DNA of 64,000 bases, taken from the NCBI RefSeq assembly GCF_003589595.1, contig NW_020654810.1, forward strand, positions 17,634,594 through 17,698,593. Direction: 5' to 3'. Below, one piece after another: positions 1 to 11,609 of the stretch (within the stretch, counting starts at the first letter, position 1; each line of letters starts with the position of its first letter). Source of the stretch: Hyposmocoma kahamanoa. Taxonomy: Eukaryota; Arthropoda; Insecta; Lepidoptera; Cosmopterigidae. The notes under the pieces were generated by a model. That model was given only the letters and a program-made list of their open reading frames with translations. It was not told where the DNA came from and did no database searches. A program made the position numbers and the translations under genes.

Positions 1-113
1 AAATTTCTATTAGAAATAAGCAGAACCTTTTGTTTTTAATTTCGCTCGTATTCTTTGTGACTTGTTGTATTTTTCCTGTACAATAAACTATTAAATAAAT
101 AAATAAATAAATA
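1..113 (+). mobile_element. 3' end of a non-LTR retrotransposon
   Basis: The segment ends in a polyadenylation-like AATAAA context followed by a (TAAA)n tail at about 92-112, the usual 3' terminus of lepidopteran LINEs. Only the untranslated tail is in the window, so the clade cannot be told. Confidence 0.45.
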
Positions 114-455
114 GGTTGACTTGGGACATTTTTTTCGTGATTTTTGTATTAGACCCATCGTCCATTTATTTGTAGGTCAATGCATGACGCGCTTAAAGTA
201 AGCTTCTTATAATGTTAAAGCTACAATGTTTTATTTGCAGCTTTGTGACTATTCATTCAATTAATTCGTACTATGACGTGACTTTAACATTAAAGTAATA
301 TTTTTCTTATGTCAAATTTAGCAATCTTAAAATAGTTACATGGATGCAATGAAAATAATATTATTTTCAGTTTGCTGTTTGCTGACATGTTCATAGCGAA
401 GCTTCGCCATTATAGTTAGCGATGAATGTATGCAGAATGGCATGTTCTGATTTGA
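114..455. other. AT-rich intergenic DNA, nothing recognised
   Basis: No reading frame, RNA gene or repeat that I recognise is visible here. Confidence 0.4.
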
Positions 456-518
456 AATATGCAGTACAACGCAGCGTCACAATGCAACGCTGACGCAACG
501 CATCGTGTGGCATCGCTC
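456..518 (+). repeat. half copy of the GAGCGATGCCACACG-type MITE
   Basis: The sequence ends in CGTGTGGCATCGCTC and is followed by TAA. This matches the right terminus of the longer element at 7460-7808, so it is probably a truncated copy of the same MITE family. Confidence 0.45.
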
Positions 519-846
519 TAAGATATCAGAAAATTTTTCTAGTAATATAATCAATAACCATTCAATTCAACTTCACATATTTTAAAAGCAAGTGTAAAAA
601 CTTACCAATTTTTATTAATAAGGCCACAACACATTCAACACTGGTGTTACTCTGTATGGTTATAAATGTATGATATTCTACCTATCTGTCCGCAGAAAAC
701 AATGTGAAGTATCGCATTATTGAGGTAGGTAATTTTAAGCAATTGTTAAATTTTCAATGTATACTATTAATACAAAATTTAAATAGCAAAAATTTTGATT
801 GTGACAATAGGCTGCGTATAAAAATTATGTCCATGATGTGTCCATG

Positions 847-1117
847 TGAAAGTTTCTTTGTCCAGGGGAGTACTGCCACCTTACCTATTTCTGTCGCCAA
901 GCAGTAATATGAGCATTAATACGGTCAGGTTTTGAAGAGTAAGGGTGCTGGTGAAAATACAGGCATCTAGGACTTGTCAACTTATGTCTCAGGATGACGG
1001 GAGCAGTGTGAGTGCCCTTTAGATCTTTAAAGATCTGAGTGGCAATGGAACTGTGATGGACAGGCGTGAAACTTACCATCAGGGGCACGACTTGTTCATC
1101 CCGTTACTTGATATTAA
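847..1117 (+). repeat. R290 interspersed repeat
   Basis: Copy of the ~290-bp family that recurs through the window. Diagnostic blocks are the stretch around CGCCAAGCAGTAAT, the block around GGACAGGCGTG, and the 3' end ACTTGATATTA followed by an A run. The first ~25 bp of the consensus (agtagcagtagagctcc) are missing or diverged. The short frames on both strands here are repeat sequence, not genes. Confidence 0.75.
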
Positions 1118-1499
1118 AAAAATATATATATTAAACAGTCAAAAACCAAACAGTCAATCGAAATAATTTTATTTGGAAGTTCTGTAAATTCAATACCTAC
1201 GTTTGTTAATACTTGGCCAGAGAAAAGGAAATTTGAAAATAATAAACGAAATATGAACTTTACATTTTAGACATCTTAACACAAATTTAAAAAATTCCAA
1301 AATAGAAACATTACAGAGTAGCAAAAAACTTAGCAGCTCAAATATCTACCAAAAGGGCGGACTACCGGCGTTTCAGCAAGAAAATAGTATTTTAGGTTAC
1401 CTATCAGCGGTCCGAAATGACATTTTCCAGAAATAACGTTTGCTCGATTTTTCATAACCTCGGAAGTAAGTTTGAGAGGAAAATGTTTTTTCTTTTAAA

Positions 1500-1690
1500 C
1501 CTTTTTTTATTATTGTGAGGAAAATGCATTACGCATTCCCCGCCGCTGGAAGACGGCGGGGATGTATGGGACTCGATCCTGGAGACTATGTCGATCCCCG
1601 GGAGCATACCCACTAAACAACTCACAATGCTCCTCTTCCCACCGTGGTGCCGGAGAACGTCATGACGACGAATCCCCAGCACCTTAATCT
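1500..1690. repeat. GC-rich segment, probably an old repeat
   Basis: This island is much more GC-rich than its surroundings. It contains a perfect short hairpin (CCCCGCCGctggaagaCGGCGGGG) near 1539-1562 and ends in CTAACCTAACCGAACC. I cannot name the family. The 76-residue minus-strand frame has no recognisable domain. Confidence 0.3.
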
Positions 1691-2256
1691 AACCTAACCG
1701 AACCTATTAGTGTGTTTGCGATAAACATGCAACATATCCCGATTGGCTAGCTCGAGTTCGAAACAATTGACGGGTGTCGTCAATGGGTGTCATCAACTGT
1801 TTCACTTCAAATCGACCAGTATGGACGAATATTGCAAAATTACATATTTAATTACCGATGAAATTTGATTCCGTTTGTTTTGTAATTAGATGTTTTGCTG
1901 TTTTTCCCACACCATCGAATAGAACGGCATGGCATTGTTAGAGACATTATCTTTATTACAATAAATACAGTATATTTTTTTGGAATATACGGAGACGTAC
2001 ACACAGGTCAGTAGTTGGCATGTCTATATTTCAGTGCAAACGAGAATTGATATTTATAAGAGCTGTATCGCTAATGTGTTACCAGGAATATATGGCCCTT
2101 ATTTCGTCTCTATTTCTGGTTATATACTCGATGTTTATAACCAATTAAAATTGTGTCACCTTAGTACTAATCTAAGACTACGTTTTTAAATGTGTGCGTG
2201 TGGCAACATCGGTTTTGATACTAATGTCGCTTGACGCCATTTCCACTCTTTTTTTA

Positions 2257-2310
2257 CTCCCGTGGGGTTTCCCTATTGCGGGGCTATGAGTGTGTGTGTT
2301 AAAAAATCTT
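2257..2310 (+). mobile_element. 3' fragment of tRNA-derived SINE family S1
   Basis: The block GGTTTCCCTATTGCGGGGCT and the following GAGTGTGTGTGTT match the 3' body of the full-length S1 copies elsewhere in the window. The tRNA-like head is absent. Confidence 0.5.
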
Positions 2311-2364
2311 CATTAAAATATACTGAACAAATTCTACTACAGTTCGTAAGAAACTAGTTCTTTT

Positions 2365-2600
2365 AGCTTGTCCAGTCCAGTCCCTATCTACTGACCCGAG
2401 AGATAGGTTTTTCCGTAGAGACTACGGGCTCGACGGGCGTCCGAACCAAGCCCTCCGCTAGTCATACGCCTTCACGGGCGTCTTTATTGGACCCGGATTT
2501 GGGTATGGACTCGCTGGGGTTTGCAGCTGCAGAGACGAATACGTTCGTCTACCCCGGTGGTGTGTGTCAGGAGCGTTCGTCCCGCGTGTGTTAGAAAAAA
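2365..2600. repeat. GC-rich unclassified segment
   Basis: This block is clearly richer in GC than its neighbours and repeats the motif ACGGGCGTC twice (about 2433 and 2474). It looks like transposon untranslated sequence, but no coding frame supports a family name. Confidence 0.25.
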
Positions 2601-3383
2601 TCATATTTGTGTCTACTAATTACTAGATTCTATTATAAAAATGTAAAACTTCTATGAAATTGAAAAGCATAATTTTAGTAAACCATATTTATTTCCATTA
2701 GAGGGTAGTACAAAATTAGATGTACATAGTAAAAATTGTTTGCGAACTAATTTTAAAAACAAAATGAAAAGCAGTACTTTCAAAAACATGACTCAGTTTT
2801 AATTTATAGAGTTGGTACAAAACAATATTGTTGTAATTTAGTTGTAGTAAAAAAGTAATTTGAGGAACAGGATAAACAAAGTAAAAGTAATAGGACTTCT
2901 AAAAGGATGGATTTAACGTACTAGTTAATACAGAATTATGGCTGTGCTAGAAAAAGGAAATTAATTAAAATGGACAAGTTAAAACAACAACTACTTATAA
3001 AGGATTGCAAGACATCATAATCACACATTTAGGTACATAAACTATTCCAAAGCGTAGTAGCAATAATTTACATTATTGCTACCAAGCAAAGATACCTTAC
3101 TTATACATATTTACACAACACAATTAGACAGTAGCAATAGAACAAGTTACAAAGCAGGTAGGTACTTAACTTTAGCTGGTTATCGGTTCGGCACTTTTTC
3201 TGTCTCCTCCAGCTTTACAATCCTTTTTATACACTTCAAAACCTCCATTGAAATTCCTTCATACATACATACTATTTTGACCAATCACAAAATAATTATC
3301 GCTTACATTTGTAGTGCTGAAGAAAATGAAAGCTTTTACCTAACAAGTTGTTCAAACATATTTTAAGAACTATAACAGTTATA

Positions 3384-3800
3384 GGAACCTCATAGTTGTC
3401 TTAATTAAACAAATATCATTAATTTTATACACCATAATATCGTCCAATCAAAGAGCAGTATTTCTTGACTCACTTGGTTGAGCATAAATGTTATGCATTA
3501 CAAAGGTATAAAGTAACAAAGGCAATACATATTTAATTACTGTAATAATTATATAAACCTCGTAATTATCTTAATTTAGCAAATATCATCAATTTTATAT
3601 ACCATAATATCGTCCAATCACAGAGCAGCATTGTTCAGTACACTTGGTTGAACATTTAATAAATGTTATACAGTACTAAGATGTAAAGTAAAAACTTAAA
3701 GAATATTTTAATGAGTGTAGCCACTATTTATCCACGTCATAGTTATCTTAATTCACAAAATATCATTAATTTTACAAACCATAATAGAACAGTTCAAAAT
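3384..3800. repeat. Diverged tandem direct repeat, ~170-bp period
   Basis: The block beginning AACCTCATAGTTGTCTTAAT near 3387 recurs as AACCTCGTAATTATCTTAAT near 3556 and as CACGTCATAGTTATCTTAAT near 3734. Each is followed by AAATATCAT(T/C)AATTTTA and CCATAATA. Two full units and a partial third are visible, about 169 and 178 bp apart. Confidence 0.75.
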
Positions 3801-4084
3801 GGAAGTTGATCAAAAAGGCAACCTTTCAAAATGCAATGGTGAAACTATAACAGATAAATTGTGATGTATTTCAGATAGTCATTATTAATTCAAACGAGAA
3901 TTATGAAACCATTAAAATGACTGAATATTATGTATTTTAGGAAAGTAACCTTATTTCACAAGTTTCGTTTAAAATAAGGGACTGACAGAGGCACCTAGAT
4001 TTTTTTTAGGAGAAACCTGGTTGTCATAATTATAAATTTTATATGGAATTTGTAGATGGCGTTAGTTAACGCCCAATTATATTG

Positions 4085-4575
4085 ACTATAAAATATAAAT
4101 ACTATCACGTGCAGCTAGCGCGTCTTATAAGCGGTCTAGTTGTGGGCCTGAGGCGAGGAGATGCGCGGGGCACGTGAGTTGCCCTTTAAGTCGGTAACCA
4201 TGTCCGAACATTGTCGCAGGACACTGCTACTCGGCATCTCGGGTACTAGCCCGGAGAGCTAGTAGAGGATGAGGAATTTGGAAACTGGAGAGACGCCGTT
4301 CATTCGGCGTCGGGAAGTGAGCGTGCCTACAGCTCCGGTACGTATCTGGAAAATAGGGAGGGTGCCCTACGTGCGCCCGGGGTGGCTCACCTAAGGCACT
4401 AGCCTTGCAGAGAACCGGATCAAGTCCGTACGAACGTACTGACCCGGGGTTAGGATCCCCCTTAGATGGTCCCTGTGTGGGTTCACTTGCGCAGTTCATA
4501 ATGTTCTTCCTGCATAACCAAGAGGTTGATAAGGAGGAGCGCTATAAAAAAAAATGTACGTAGAAAGATATGGGA
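4085..4575. repeat. Interspersed GC-rich repeat, copy 1
   Basis: From about 4268, the sequence GGAATTTGGAAACTGGAG, the GCCGTTCATTC block, the GAGCGTGCCTACAGCTCCGG block and the terminal GATATGGGACTGT recur in the same order at 63115-63546. It is a dispersed element of unknown class, perhaps the 3' region of a retroelement. Confidence 0.6.
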
Positions 4576-5510
4576 CTGTCCAGTCCAGTTGTCTCTGGCA
4601 TCGACACTTTTGGGGAAACTAAAAACAAAAAATGTTTACGTATATTTCCCTATCATCGTTGCTCTTATTCTATTTTTTTACTATATATTCTTTAATTGTA
4701 ATAATTACGGGATGTCGCTAACTCCTTTTTTGTATGATTTTTTATTCTTTTTGCTATATATTTGTTTTTTAATACAATATATAAAATATTGATGTTATCG
4801 ATGGTCAGTGAATGTGTGTCGTGAAATGTGTTTACTAATGCGTTTCTCCTGTATTTGTGGTCATTTCTGTTGCCTTCTTCATTTAAGTCTCATACAGTCC
4901 ACATCGTCTACTTCAAGTTAACATAACATGACTCCTGACTCTATTAAGTTAAATATTAATAGAGACAGGAGACAGCAAATTAATACAAAAATATCTTTCT
5001 AATGTTAAGATAGATCTTCTTCGCACCATGTTACGCTGACCAAACACCTCGTGCCATTAGACGTTTTACAATCTATGATGTTGAGTATAGGGCTGGCTGA
5101 ATTTTATTTCCTAGTAGAAATGAAATCAATAAAATTTGTAAAATAACTCGCTTTTATTTCATAGAGTCGAGCACAAGGCGTGGACATACGTTTTCCTACG
5201 TCCAGTCAAGTTTAAAACCTAAAATCATTTAAATACCAATGTAAATACTAGGTATTTAACTCATGGTTTGATGTTCGTTGACATCCCTGGGGGCCTACCA
5301 CAACCTTTCCAAAAACAATCTTATTTCAATATAAGCTTAAATTAAGCTTATTATGATAATACTCATATTCGTACCATGACAAATCTGTCAATCAAGTAGT
5401 GTATTATTGCTAAAGTGATTGAAAGAACGAATTATTTCCCAATATTGTCTATTCATTAAAAATAGGAAAGAAATAACGCCATATGAACTATATATAAGTT
5501 TTAATTTAAT
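4576..5510. other. AT-rich intergenic DNA
   Basis: One 88-codon frame at 4526-4792 starts inside the repeat and runs through T-rich low-complexity sequence, so I do not accept it as a gene. Nothing else is recognisable. Confidence 0.4.
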
Positions 5511-5703
5511 TGTCTCTGTGGCCAAACGGTTACCATGCCACGCAGACGTCTCAGGTTTGATTCCCGGGCCGGGAGAAATATTTTTATAGCCTGCATTTAT
5601 TTCTCTCGTGTGTTTGGGTGTAATTAGTGGTTGTCTATGTGTGTGTCCATGGCAGCCGCGATACAGTGTTTCCCTAGTGCAAGGTTATGAGTGTGTGTGT
5701 TAA
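5511..5703 (+). mobile_element. SINE, tRNA-derived family S1
   Basis: The head shows a box A-like GTGGCCAAACGGTTACC and a box B-like GGTTTGATTCCCGG, both typical of a tRNA-derived RNA polymerase III promoter. The body follows (TTTATTTCTCTCGTG, GGGTGTAAT, CATGGCAGCCGCG, GGTTTCCCTAGTGC). The 5' end is slightly shortened relative to the other copies. Confidence 0.8.
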
Positions 5704-5727
5704 AAAAATTACCTAAGATAAAACAGA

Positions 5728-5821
5728 TGTAGACCATACAAATATTTCTCACGATCCGGGAATCAAACCCGGGACCTCTGCGTGGCAGACCAGCATGATA
5801 ACCGTTCGGCCACGGAGGTAG
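5728..5821 (-). mobile_element. SINE S1, truncated, inverted partner
   Basis: Only the tRNA-like head and early body are present, in opposite orientation to the copy that ends 25 bp away. Box B (complement of GGGAATCAAACCCG) and box A (complement of ACCGTTCGGCCAC) are intact. Confidence 0.75.
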
Positions 5822-6935
5822 TAAAGATGGCTTTAACCCTACAACAAAAAGTAAGTAATTTATTATACATTTGGATTGATTAAATAAAAGTTATTAAAGC
5901 AAACACCATCATCGACCAAGCCACATCTCTAACGTTTATGAAAAACGAAATGTCATTTTACGACGAAATGCGATACCTGTTTTCGAAGAAATAATAGTAC
6001 ATTGTCTATTAAGGGCGGTAAATAAGGAGTTACAAACGAGACTCTATTAGATGCCCGAAGTCGAAGACTGAGGGCTTTCGGAGTCGAGGTTTGTAATCCC
6101 CGTACCGCCCGTGAAACATACAATGTTTTTCATCACACTTGCATGTAAATACGATTGCATGCAGACTAACTTGACTATATGCCCAAATAAAACCGCGGGC
6201 CTTTTTTCTTCTCATTCAAGGTCTAACCTTAATTTTTACCAAAATATAGATTATTATCTACAAGGAAAACCATTTTGTTGAAGATTGAAAATGAGTTCTC
6301 AGATTTTATGTATAGCTGTTTCCCACTCTTTTGCCGCAAAAGAGAAAATAAGCTTCTATAAGATCATGCTGACCGTTTTGAGAATTTTTATTTGATAAAT
6401 GATTTGTAAAACGGCAATTTTATGTTATGACCACATTTTTTTATTTCTTTTTAGTATTATTAAGCCCAGTTTTATACGTTTGTATATATTTCAATGTTTT
6501 ATTTAATAGCATACGCACAGTCACGTGTCACAATAAATACATAATCTCTATTTATGTTTATTCTCGTACGTAATATTCATAAAAAATATTCTATGAATAT
6601 TACCATATACCAATATTATCATCCGTAATGGCAACACATAAAATGTTGTATCCCGTCAAAAATTTTATAGTAGAAATATACGCCAAGTCTCGCCACTGAA
6701 AAACCTAAAATGTTTTGGAAATCACATGGGGCTGACCTTGGTTACTTCTTTCTTGAATTTGCACAATACGTGTTTGTAGATTACATTGTACGTAGAGCCT
6801 TATAGATAGCGTTCCCGTTCCTATATCCATTTTAGATAAGTATATGTTACTATAATAACACTCAAGAAATCAGGGCACGGTGCGTGAAGTGGATATTCGA
6901 TAGACTGGTTGGTAAAGAAATCAAGACTTGTGCCT
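5822..6935. other. AT-rich intergenic DNA
   Basis: No recognised gene or repeat. A 61-codon minus-strand frame at 6030-6215 shows no domain. Confidence 0.35.
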
Positions 6936-6939
6936 CTAC

Positions 6940-7095
6940 TATGCGTTTACTGTGACATTTGTCGTTAGCGACCGCGTAAAATGTTTGTATAGAAAATGTT
7001 GTTTCTTCTTGTGACCGCTATGGGCGCTGTATAATTTGCCATACAAAATTGTATTTTGCGCTGTTTCTAGCGACAACAGTCACAGTAAACTCACA
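6940..7095. repeat. Foldback MITE, ~50-bp inverted arms
   Basis: The left arm (6942-6992) reads GTTTACTGTGAC, GTCGTTAGCGAC, GCGTAAAATG. The right arm (about 7040-7093) carries the complement (CATACAAAATTG, CTAGCGACAACAGTCACAGTAAAC). The arms pair imperfectly around a ~45-bp centre. No coding content. Confidence 0.6.
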
Positions 7096-7459
7096 GTTTC
7101 CAGGTGATAACCGCACGCTAGCCAGACGCAGTGTCACAAGTCAGCTCTTTCGTGCGCCACGCTCAAAGAAAGATGATAATAAAATAGTAACAAAATCGTT
7201 TTTTTAAAGATAAGTGAATATCATTTGCGAATATTATACACCATCTCACGTATCAAAGGAAACTCCTTTGCTACCCGTTACTGAGTAGGTATAATAATTA
7301 AATGGTGCTAACTAGGCAGTTCGAATCTCTTAAGTATTGACCTTCGATGCAGTAAATCCAGGGAAAATCTTAGTAACACATAAATCACGCATAAACTGGT
7401 TAACGCCATTTAGCGGCACGTGATGCAAGTAAATTTCAGCATGCGGTGTTACAGCGTTA

Positions 7460-7808
7460 GAGCGAAGCCACACGATGCGTTGCGCGCCGTCGCTTCGCTA
7501 TGATTTGAACATATTAAGTTGCTTGCGTCGGTCCGCCGTTTCAACGCACCGTGTGGCATGTCGTTCTGTTTTATATATATAGTATAAACGCAGCGTCACA
7601 ACGCAATGGCGGTTGAAACGACGCGCGAAGTCGGAACGCGTGCGCATCGACCACGGGGCCAAGAAAGGAAACGGGAAGGGGTGCAGCGACGATGCGTCAC
7701 TAAGCGGTGCTACTTTGCCACACCGCATTGTTCGTGTGGCACTTGGTGCGTTGAAATCATAGCATTGTGATAACGCAACGCACCGGCAATACCCGCGTGA
7801 CATCGCTC
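7460..7808. repeat. MITE with GAGCGA termini and TTA target duplication
   Basis: The left end is GAGCGAAGCCACACGATGCG. The right end is the partial complement, ending CGCAACGCACC...GACATCGCTC. TTA flanks both sides (7457-7459 and 7809-7811). A 3-bp TWA target duplication is typical of PIF/Harbinger-type MITEs, so that class is inferred. The 101-codon minus frame is a by-product of the GC-rich body. Confidence 0.6.
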
Positions 7809-7811
7809 TTA

Positions 7812-8860
7812 GCTTAAAATTAGACCAATAGACTCCTGTAAACCTTATTTTGCAAAACTTAAGGTACTCATCCTAACGTGCTTTTATTTTTTGAGGCCTG
7901 TAAGTTCGTCAAAAAACAAACAAACTTTTATTCTCCAGCAAAATTAATAAGCCACAAGTAATAACCTTAAACTTTCTTACTGTGGCTTGAAACTATATTC
8001 GTACGCCCCTCATTCCATGTTAAGAAAAATATACATTCACACCCCTAATTATATTAAAGATTGGATAAAAATATGGTATTCAAGAAACAATTAAAAGTGT
8101 TTGATTAATTAATTAGTTTAAAAATTATTTATCTCTACTACTAATTAAAAATTACTATTTAATAAAAAAATATAATAAGACATAAATATACCTATAATAT
8201 ATACAAATAATAATAATTATAGAAATAGTGATGCAATATCTATGTCAATTGATTATGTTTCAGTTTGAAAAGTTCCTGTATAATTAGTTTAATTTGTAGC
8301 AAATTACAGGGTATCAAGTGTATGTACGTACTATAATTTTATGCGTATTACCCTGTACTATACAAGTGAATTGCATTATGTGAATATGAACATGAATATG
8401 AAAATAAAAATAATAATAGCAGTGTGCACATAACAATATAAGCAAATTGCGCCACTATATTTATCGATCCACTTTCAGAAACGAAAATCTCTACAATAGT
8501 TCACCAGCTAGTCTAATGTGGGTCGGAGAGCTACGTGAATTTTGTCAGGCATAGGTTGAATGACGTAACATCGTACATACCACTCAAAAACGACTTTGTT
8601 AAATACTTTGTACATGAATTGGATGCAAACCAACTGCAAAAAAATACTCGTAAAATTAAACAGTGACAAAGGCGATATACGATATTTAATTTTGACCTTA
8701 CAATTAATTGTATAAACTCTAATTAAAGGATTAAATTTCAGGCTTATAGTCGTATTCATAAAAAAGGCGACCAAAATGTATCCTGAGTTACTTTGAAGAA
8801 ATGATATTCGATTGTGTTTGCTCTACTCAGACGGCCCAATTTCCGTGCACCCAGATTTTT
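7812..8860. other. AT-rich intergenic DNA
   Basis: No gene recognised. The 88-codon minus-strand frame at 8508-8774 has no domain I know. Confidence 0.35.
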
Positions 8861-8879
8861 TTAGCCGTCTACATGTAAT

Positions 8880-9150
8880 TTCACAACTGACATCAGAGCA
8901 GTATGTAGTATTGCAAACAACAGCTTCAACTTGTATAGACGCGCATGTGGCGTTGCATGCTGGTGCTGACACACTGCTTGCTTTCTGCTTGCCGCAAGTA
9001 GTTTCAAATCGTCGTTATCGGATCAAATCATCAATTTTTCGGCTCAAGAAGTAATCTTCAATACCCAGGCTCGAAAATTTGTACTATTATCAAAAGGTGG
9101 TAGATATACTATACTCGAGCTGTCATTAAAACTACTGTACTGAAAATAAA
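8880..9150. repeat. Segment related to 35460-35790
   Basis: Matching blocks in the same order are GTAGTATTGCAAACAACA / GTGGTATTGCAAATAACA, GTAATCTTCAATACCCAGGCT / AATAATCTTCAATGACCAGGCT, and CTGAAAATAAAAC / CTGCAAATAAAAC. Both lie 3' of a fucosidase copy (A and B). They may be traces of the ancestral duplication unit or an unnamed repeat. The 80-codon plus-strand frame is not conserved in the second copy. Confidence 0.4.
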
Positions 9151-9356
9151 ACACGACAATTGTAACAATTTTCCAAATTGCTCTTCAAAAACCCAGTTAC
9201 ATATTTATAGGTATTAAAAGTTACATAGGTCTCTACATTTCTGTTACCAAATGCAACTGTCCTGTGTTGCAAGGGAATGAAGAAATTATATATTCGGCAT
9301 AAGTAGCTAAATTATAGTTACTGTGCACGTGCTTGCTGTTGCAAAAAGTAAAATAC

Positions 9357-10056
9357 GGGTGCGTTAACTTAATTCACCTGACCTAATTCACCTAGGTGCA
9401 TTAGTTAAATATAAAAGTAAGCTGAATTCACCTAATTCACCTGGTGAACATAAAGTAAACTGCATTAACTCCTTTACTTAATATAGAGCCTTTTTGTCAG
9501 TGGGACTCTGGCTTTACTCATTCGCTCTGGCCACTTGAGACACTTTCTCTCATTTTAGAATAAATAACGTTGAAAAAACTATATTCTATTTTTGACAACT
9601 ATCTATTTCGACTACAACACAAGTAGCGAAGCGTTGTAATTCTAAAACTTGTCCACATTTTAAGTATGGCTCACTTTAAATTTATACATAGAGGGAGAGG
9701 TATTGTGCTATTATATAACGGACGACAATATTTTAGAAAAAAAATTACAAAAATGGTGCTCATTGGTGGAAATAGTTGTCAAAAATAGAATATAGTTTTC
9801 TCAACTTTATTTATCCAAAAACAATTGAAAGTGTCTCAAGTGGCCAGAGCAAATGAATAAAGCCAGAATCCCATTGACAAAAAAGTTCCATATTAAATAA
9901 AGGAGTGAATTCAGTTTACTTTTATGTTCACCAGGTGAATAGGTGAATACAGTTTACTTTTATGTTTATCTAATGCACCCAGGTGATTTAAGTTTACTAA
10001 AAGTGTACTTAATGCACCTAGGTGAATTAGTTCAGGTGAATTAAGTTAACGCACCC
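9357..10056. mobile_element. Non-autonomous foldback transposon, 700 bp
   Basis: The left end GGGTGCGTTAACTTAATTC is the exact complement of the right end. The arms extend about 250 bp and contain matching blocks such as CACCTAGGTGCATTA, GTGGCCAGAG-type sequence and AAAATAGAATATAGTTTT. There is no transposase frame, so it depends on factors encoded elsewhere. The target duplication is not clear. Confidence 0.85.
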
Positions 10057-10424
10057 TAAAGCAGCGCATTGTGTTTGGAATCGAATGTTCGGTATCTGAC
10101 AATAGTGTACGATATCATATAGAAGATCTTGAAAATAACAACAGTGAGCAGTGCACTATATTTGACGCAGTTAAAGCAGGTGGAATGCCTATTTAGATAC
10201 TCTAAGAAATAATCTGGAAAAAGCGGTGGAGAGAGCGGTGCGACTTTTTAATACGTGAGTGGACGACGTAGTAGTACGGTACAGAAAACATGCAAAAACA
10301 GGCGTAAGACGGGCGACTTATGTTCAGCAGTGTATATTTTTAAAATTAATTCATTGACCCTTAAAGATACAATCCAAACAACGATAACTAACCGAGTTCT
10401 AAGGTTCCCGTGATTGCTAAACCT

Positions 10425-10545
10425 TAAAAATGATACTATTTTTTTGGATTTAAATCGATTATATTTATTTGTTTAACAAACCAACGTTTCGGGCTCCTTA
10501 CTAGTTCCAATCATATCATCGTGATCATCGTGACCATAAGACCTG
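10425..10545 (+). repeat. Repeat fragment shared with 24580-24740
   Basis: The string GGATTTAAATCG, then TATATTTGTTT, AACAAACC and ACGTTTCGGGC occurs in both places. ACGTTTCGG blocks are common in Penelope-like termini of insects as I recall, so a Penelope origin is a weak inference. Confidence 0.4.
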
Positions 10546-10581
10546 TATAGAGTCTGATGTGCTTAAAAAAATAAATATACA

Positions 10582-11609
10582 TAGGGCGCACTATAAGTTT
10601 CCGGAACTGGCCACTTACATAAACAATATTTAAAAAGTAATGCTGTAGCATTTGAAAATGGAACTCTTTATCTGTAGAATACAGTTTGTTTCATCTGACT
10701 GTCACTTATTTTGACATTGTGGCATCATTTTAGAAATTGATTGTCTACATCACCTTGGATTTAACTGAAACGAAACGTGAAAATTTTCAAAGTATGATTT
10801 TCTACGACTTTAAGTGTAAGGTAACAGCTCAGCGGAGCTTCGCTCGGCTTCAAACTGCTTTTGGCGATGAAGCACCACGCAAGACGACTACTTATAGCTG
10901 GTTTGCAGAATTCAAACGCGGTCGTGTGAATCTCAGTGACGAATTTCGTGATAGTCGCCCGTCCACTGCTGTGAACAACAAAAACATTGATGCCGTGCAC
11001 CGTATGATCAAAACAGACAGGCAAGTGACATAACATGAGATTCGGGCATCTTCAGACATAGGCATGAGTCAAATACAATCAATACTACACAAACATTTGG
11101 GTGTGAAAAAGCTGTGGTCTCGGTGGATCTCACACAATTTGACTGAGGCTCAAAAAACGGATCGCGTCACTTGGTGCAATGCCATGCTTACCAGATTCAA
11201 ATAAGAGGCTTCAGATTTGGTGTGGGACATAGTAACAGGTGACAAAATATGGATTTATAGTTACGATCCCAAAACAAAGCAGTAATCGAGCGTATGGGTC
11301 TTTCGAGATTTGCCGAAACCAACCAACGTGACGCGCGTGCAAAGTGCGTGCGCACCTTGTGACTTTTATTTATTTCCAAAAATTAAGAACCAGTTACGCG
11401 GTCGATTTTAATCACCTGAAGAGGCTGTCGAAGAGTATGAAAAATATGTTTCAGAGATTGTCACGGAGGAGTGACATAATTCAAAATTGGTTTATTCGTA
11501 TGAAAAAGTGCATTAACGCTGACGGAGAATATTTTGAGAAACAATAAATTAATTTCTGATTTTATAGTATTTTTTTCTTATTCATTCCTGAAACTTATAG
11601 TGCGCCTCA
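10582..11609 (+). mobile_element. Internally deleted mariner element
   Basis: Terminal inverted repeats GGCGCACTATAAGTTT (left from 10584, right to about 11607) flank a decayed transposase. The N-terminal helix-turn-helix domain is readable from 10770 (RSFARLQTAFGDEAPRKTTT, then YSWFAEFKRG). It is followed by stops, the TGDKIWIYSYDPKTKQ block that carries the first catalytic Asp, and then, after a deletion near 11335, CAPCDFYLFPKIKNQLRG with the last catalytic Asp. The block with the middle catalytic Asp (HDNA region) is missing. Several in-frame stops confirm that it is dead. It lies just downstream of fucosidase copy A. Confidence 0.9.
10770..11547 (+). pseudogene. Decayed mariner transposase
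   Basis: The frame reads as mariner transposase in pieces, with stops at about 11031, 11202 and 11283 and more in the last part (from about 11412). About 80 codons, including the central catalytic region, are deleted. No functional enzyme can be made from this copy. Confidence 0.85.

Noticed and set aside
8812..9054. Plus-strand 80-codon frame as a small gene
   Set aside because: The related segment at 35.46 kb does not keep the frame, so there is no sign of coding selection.
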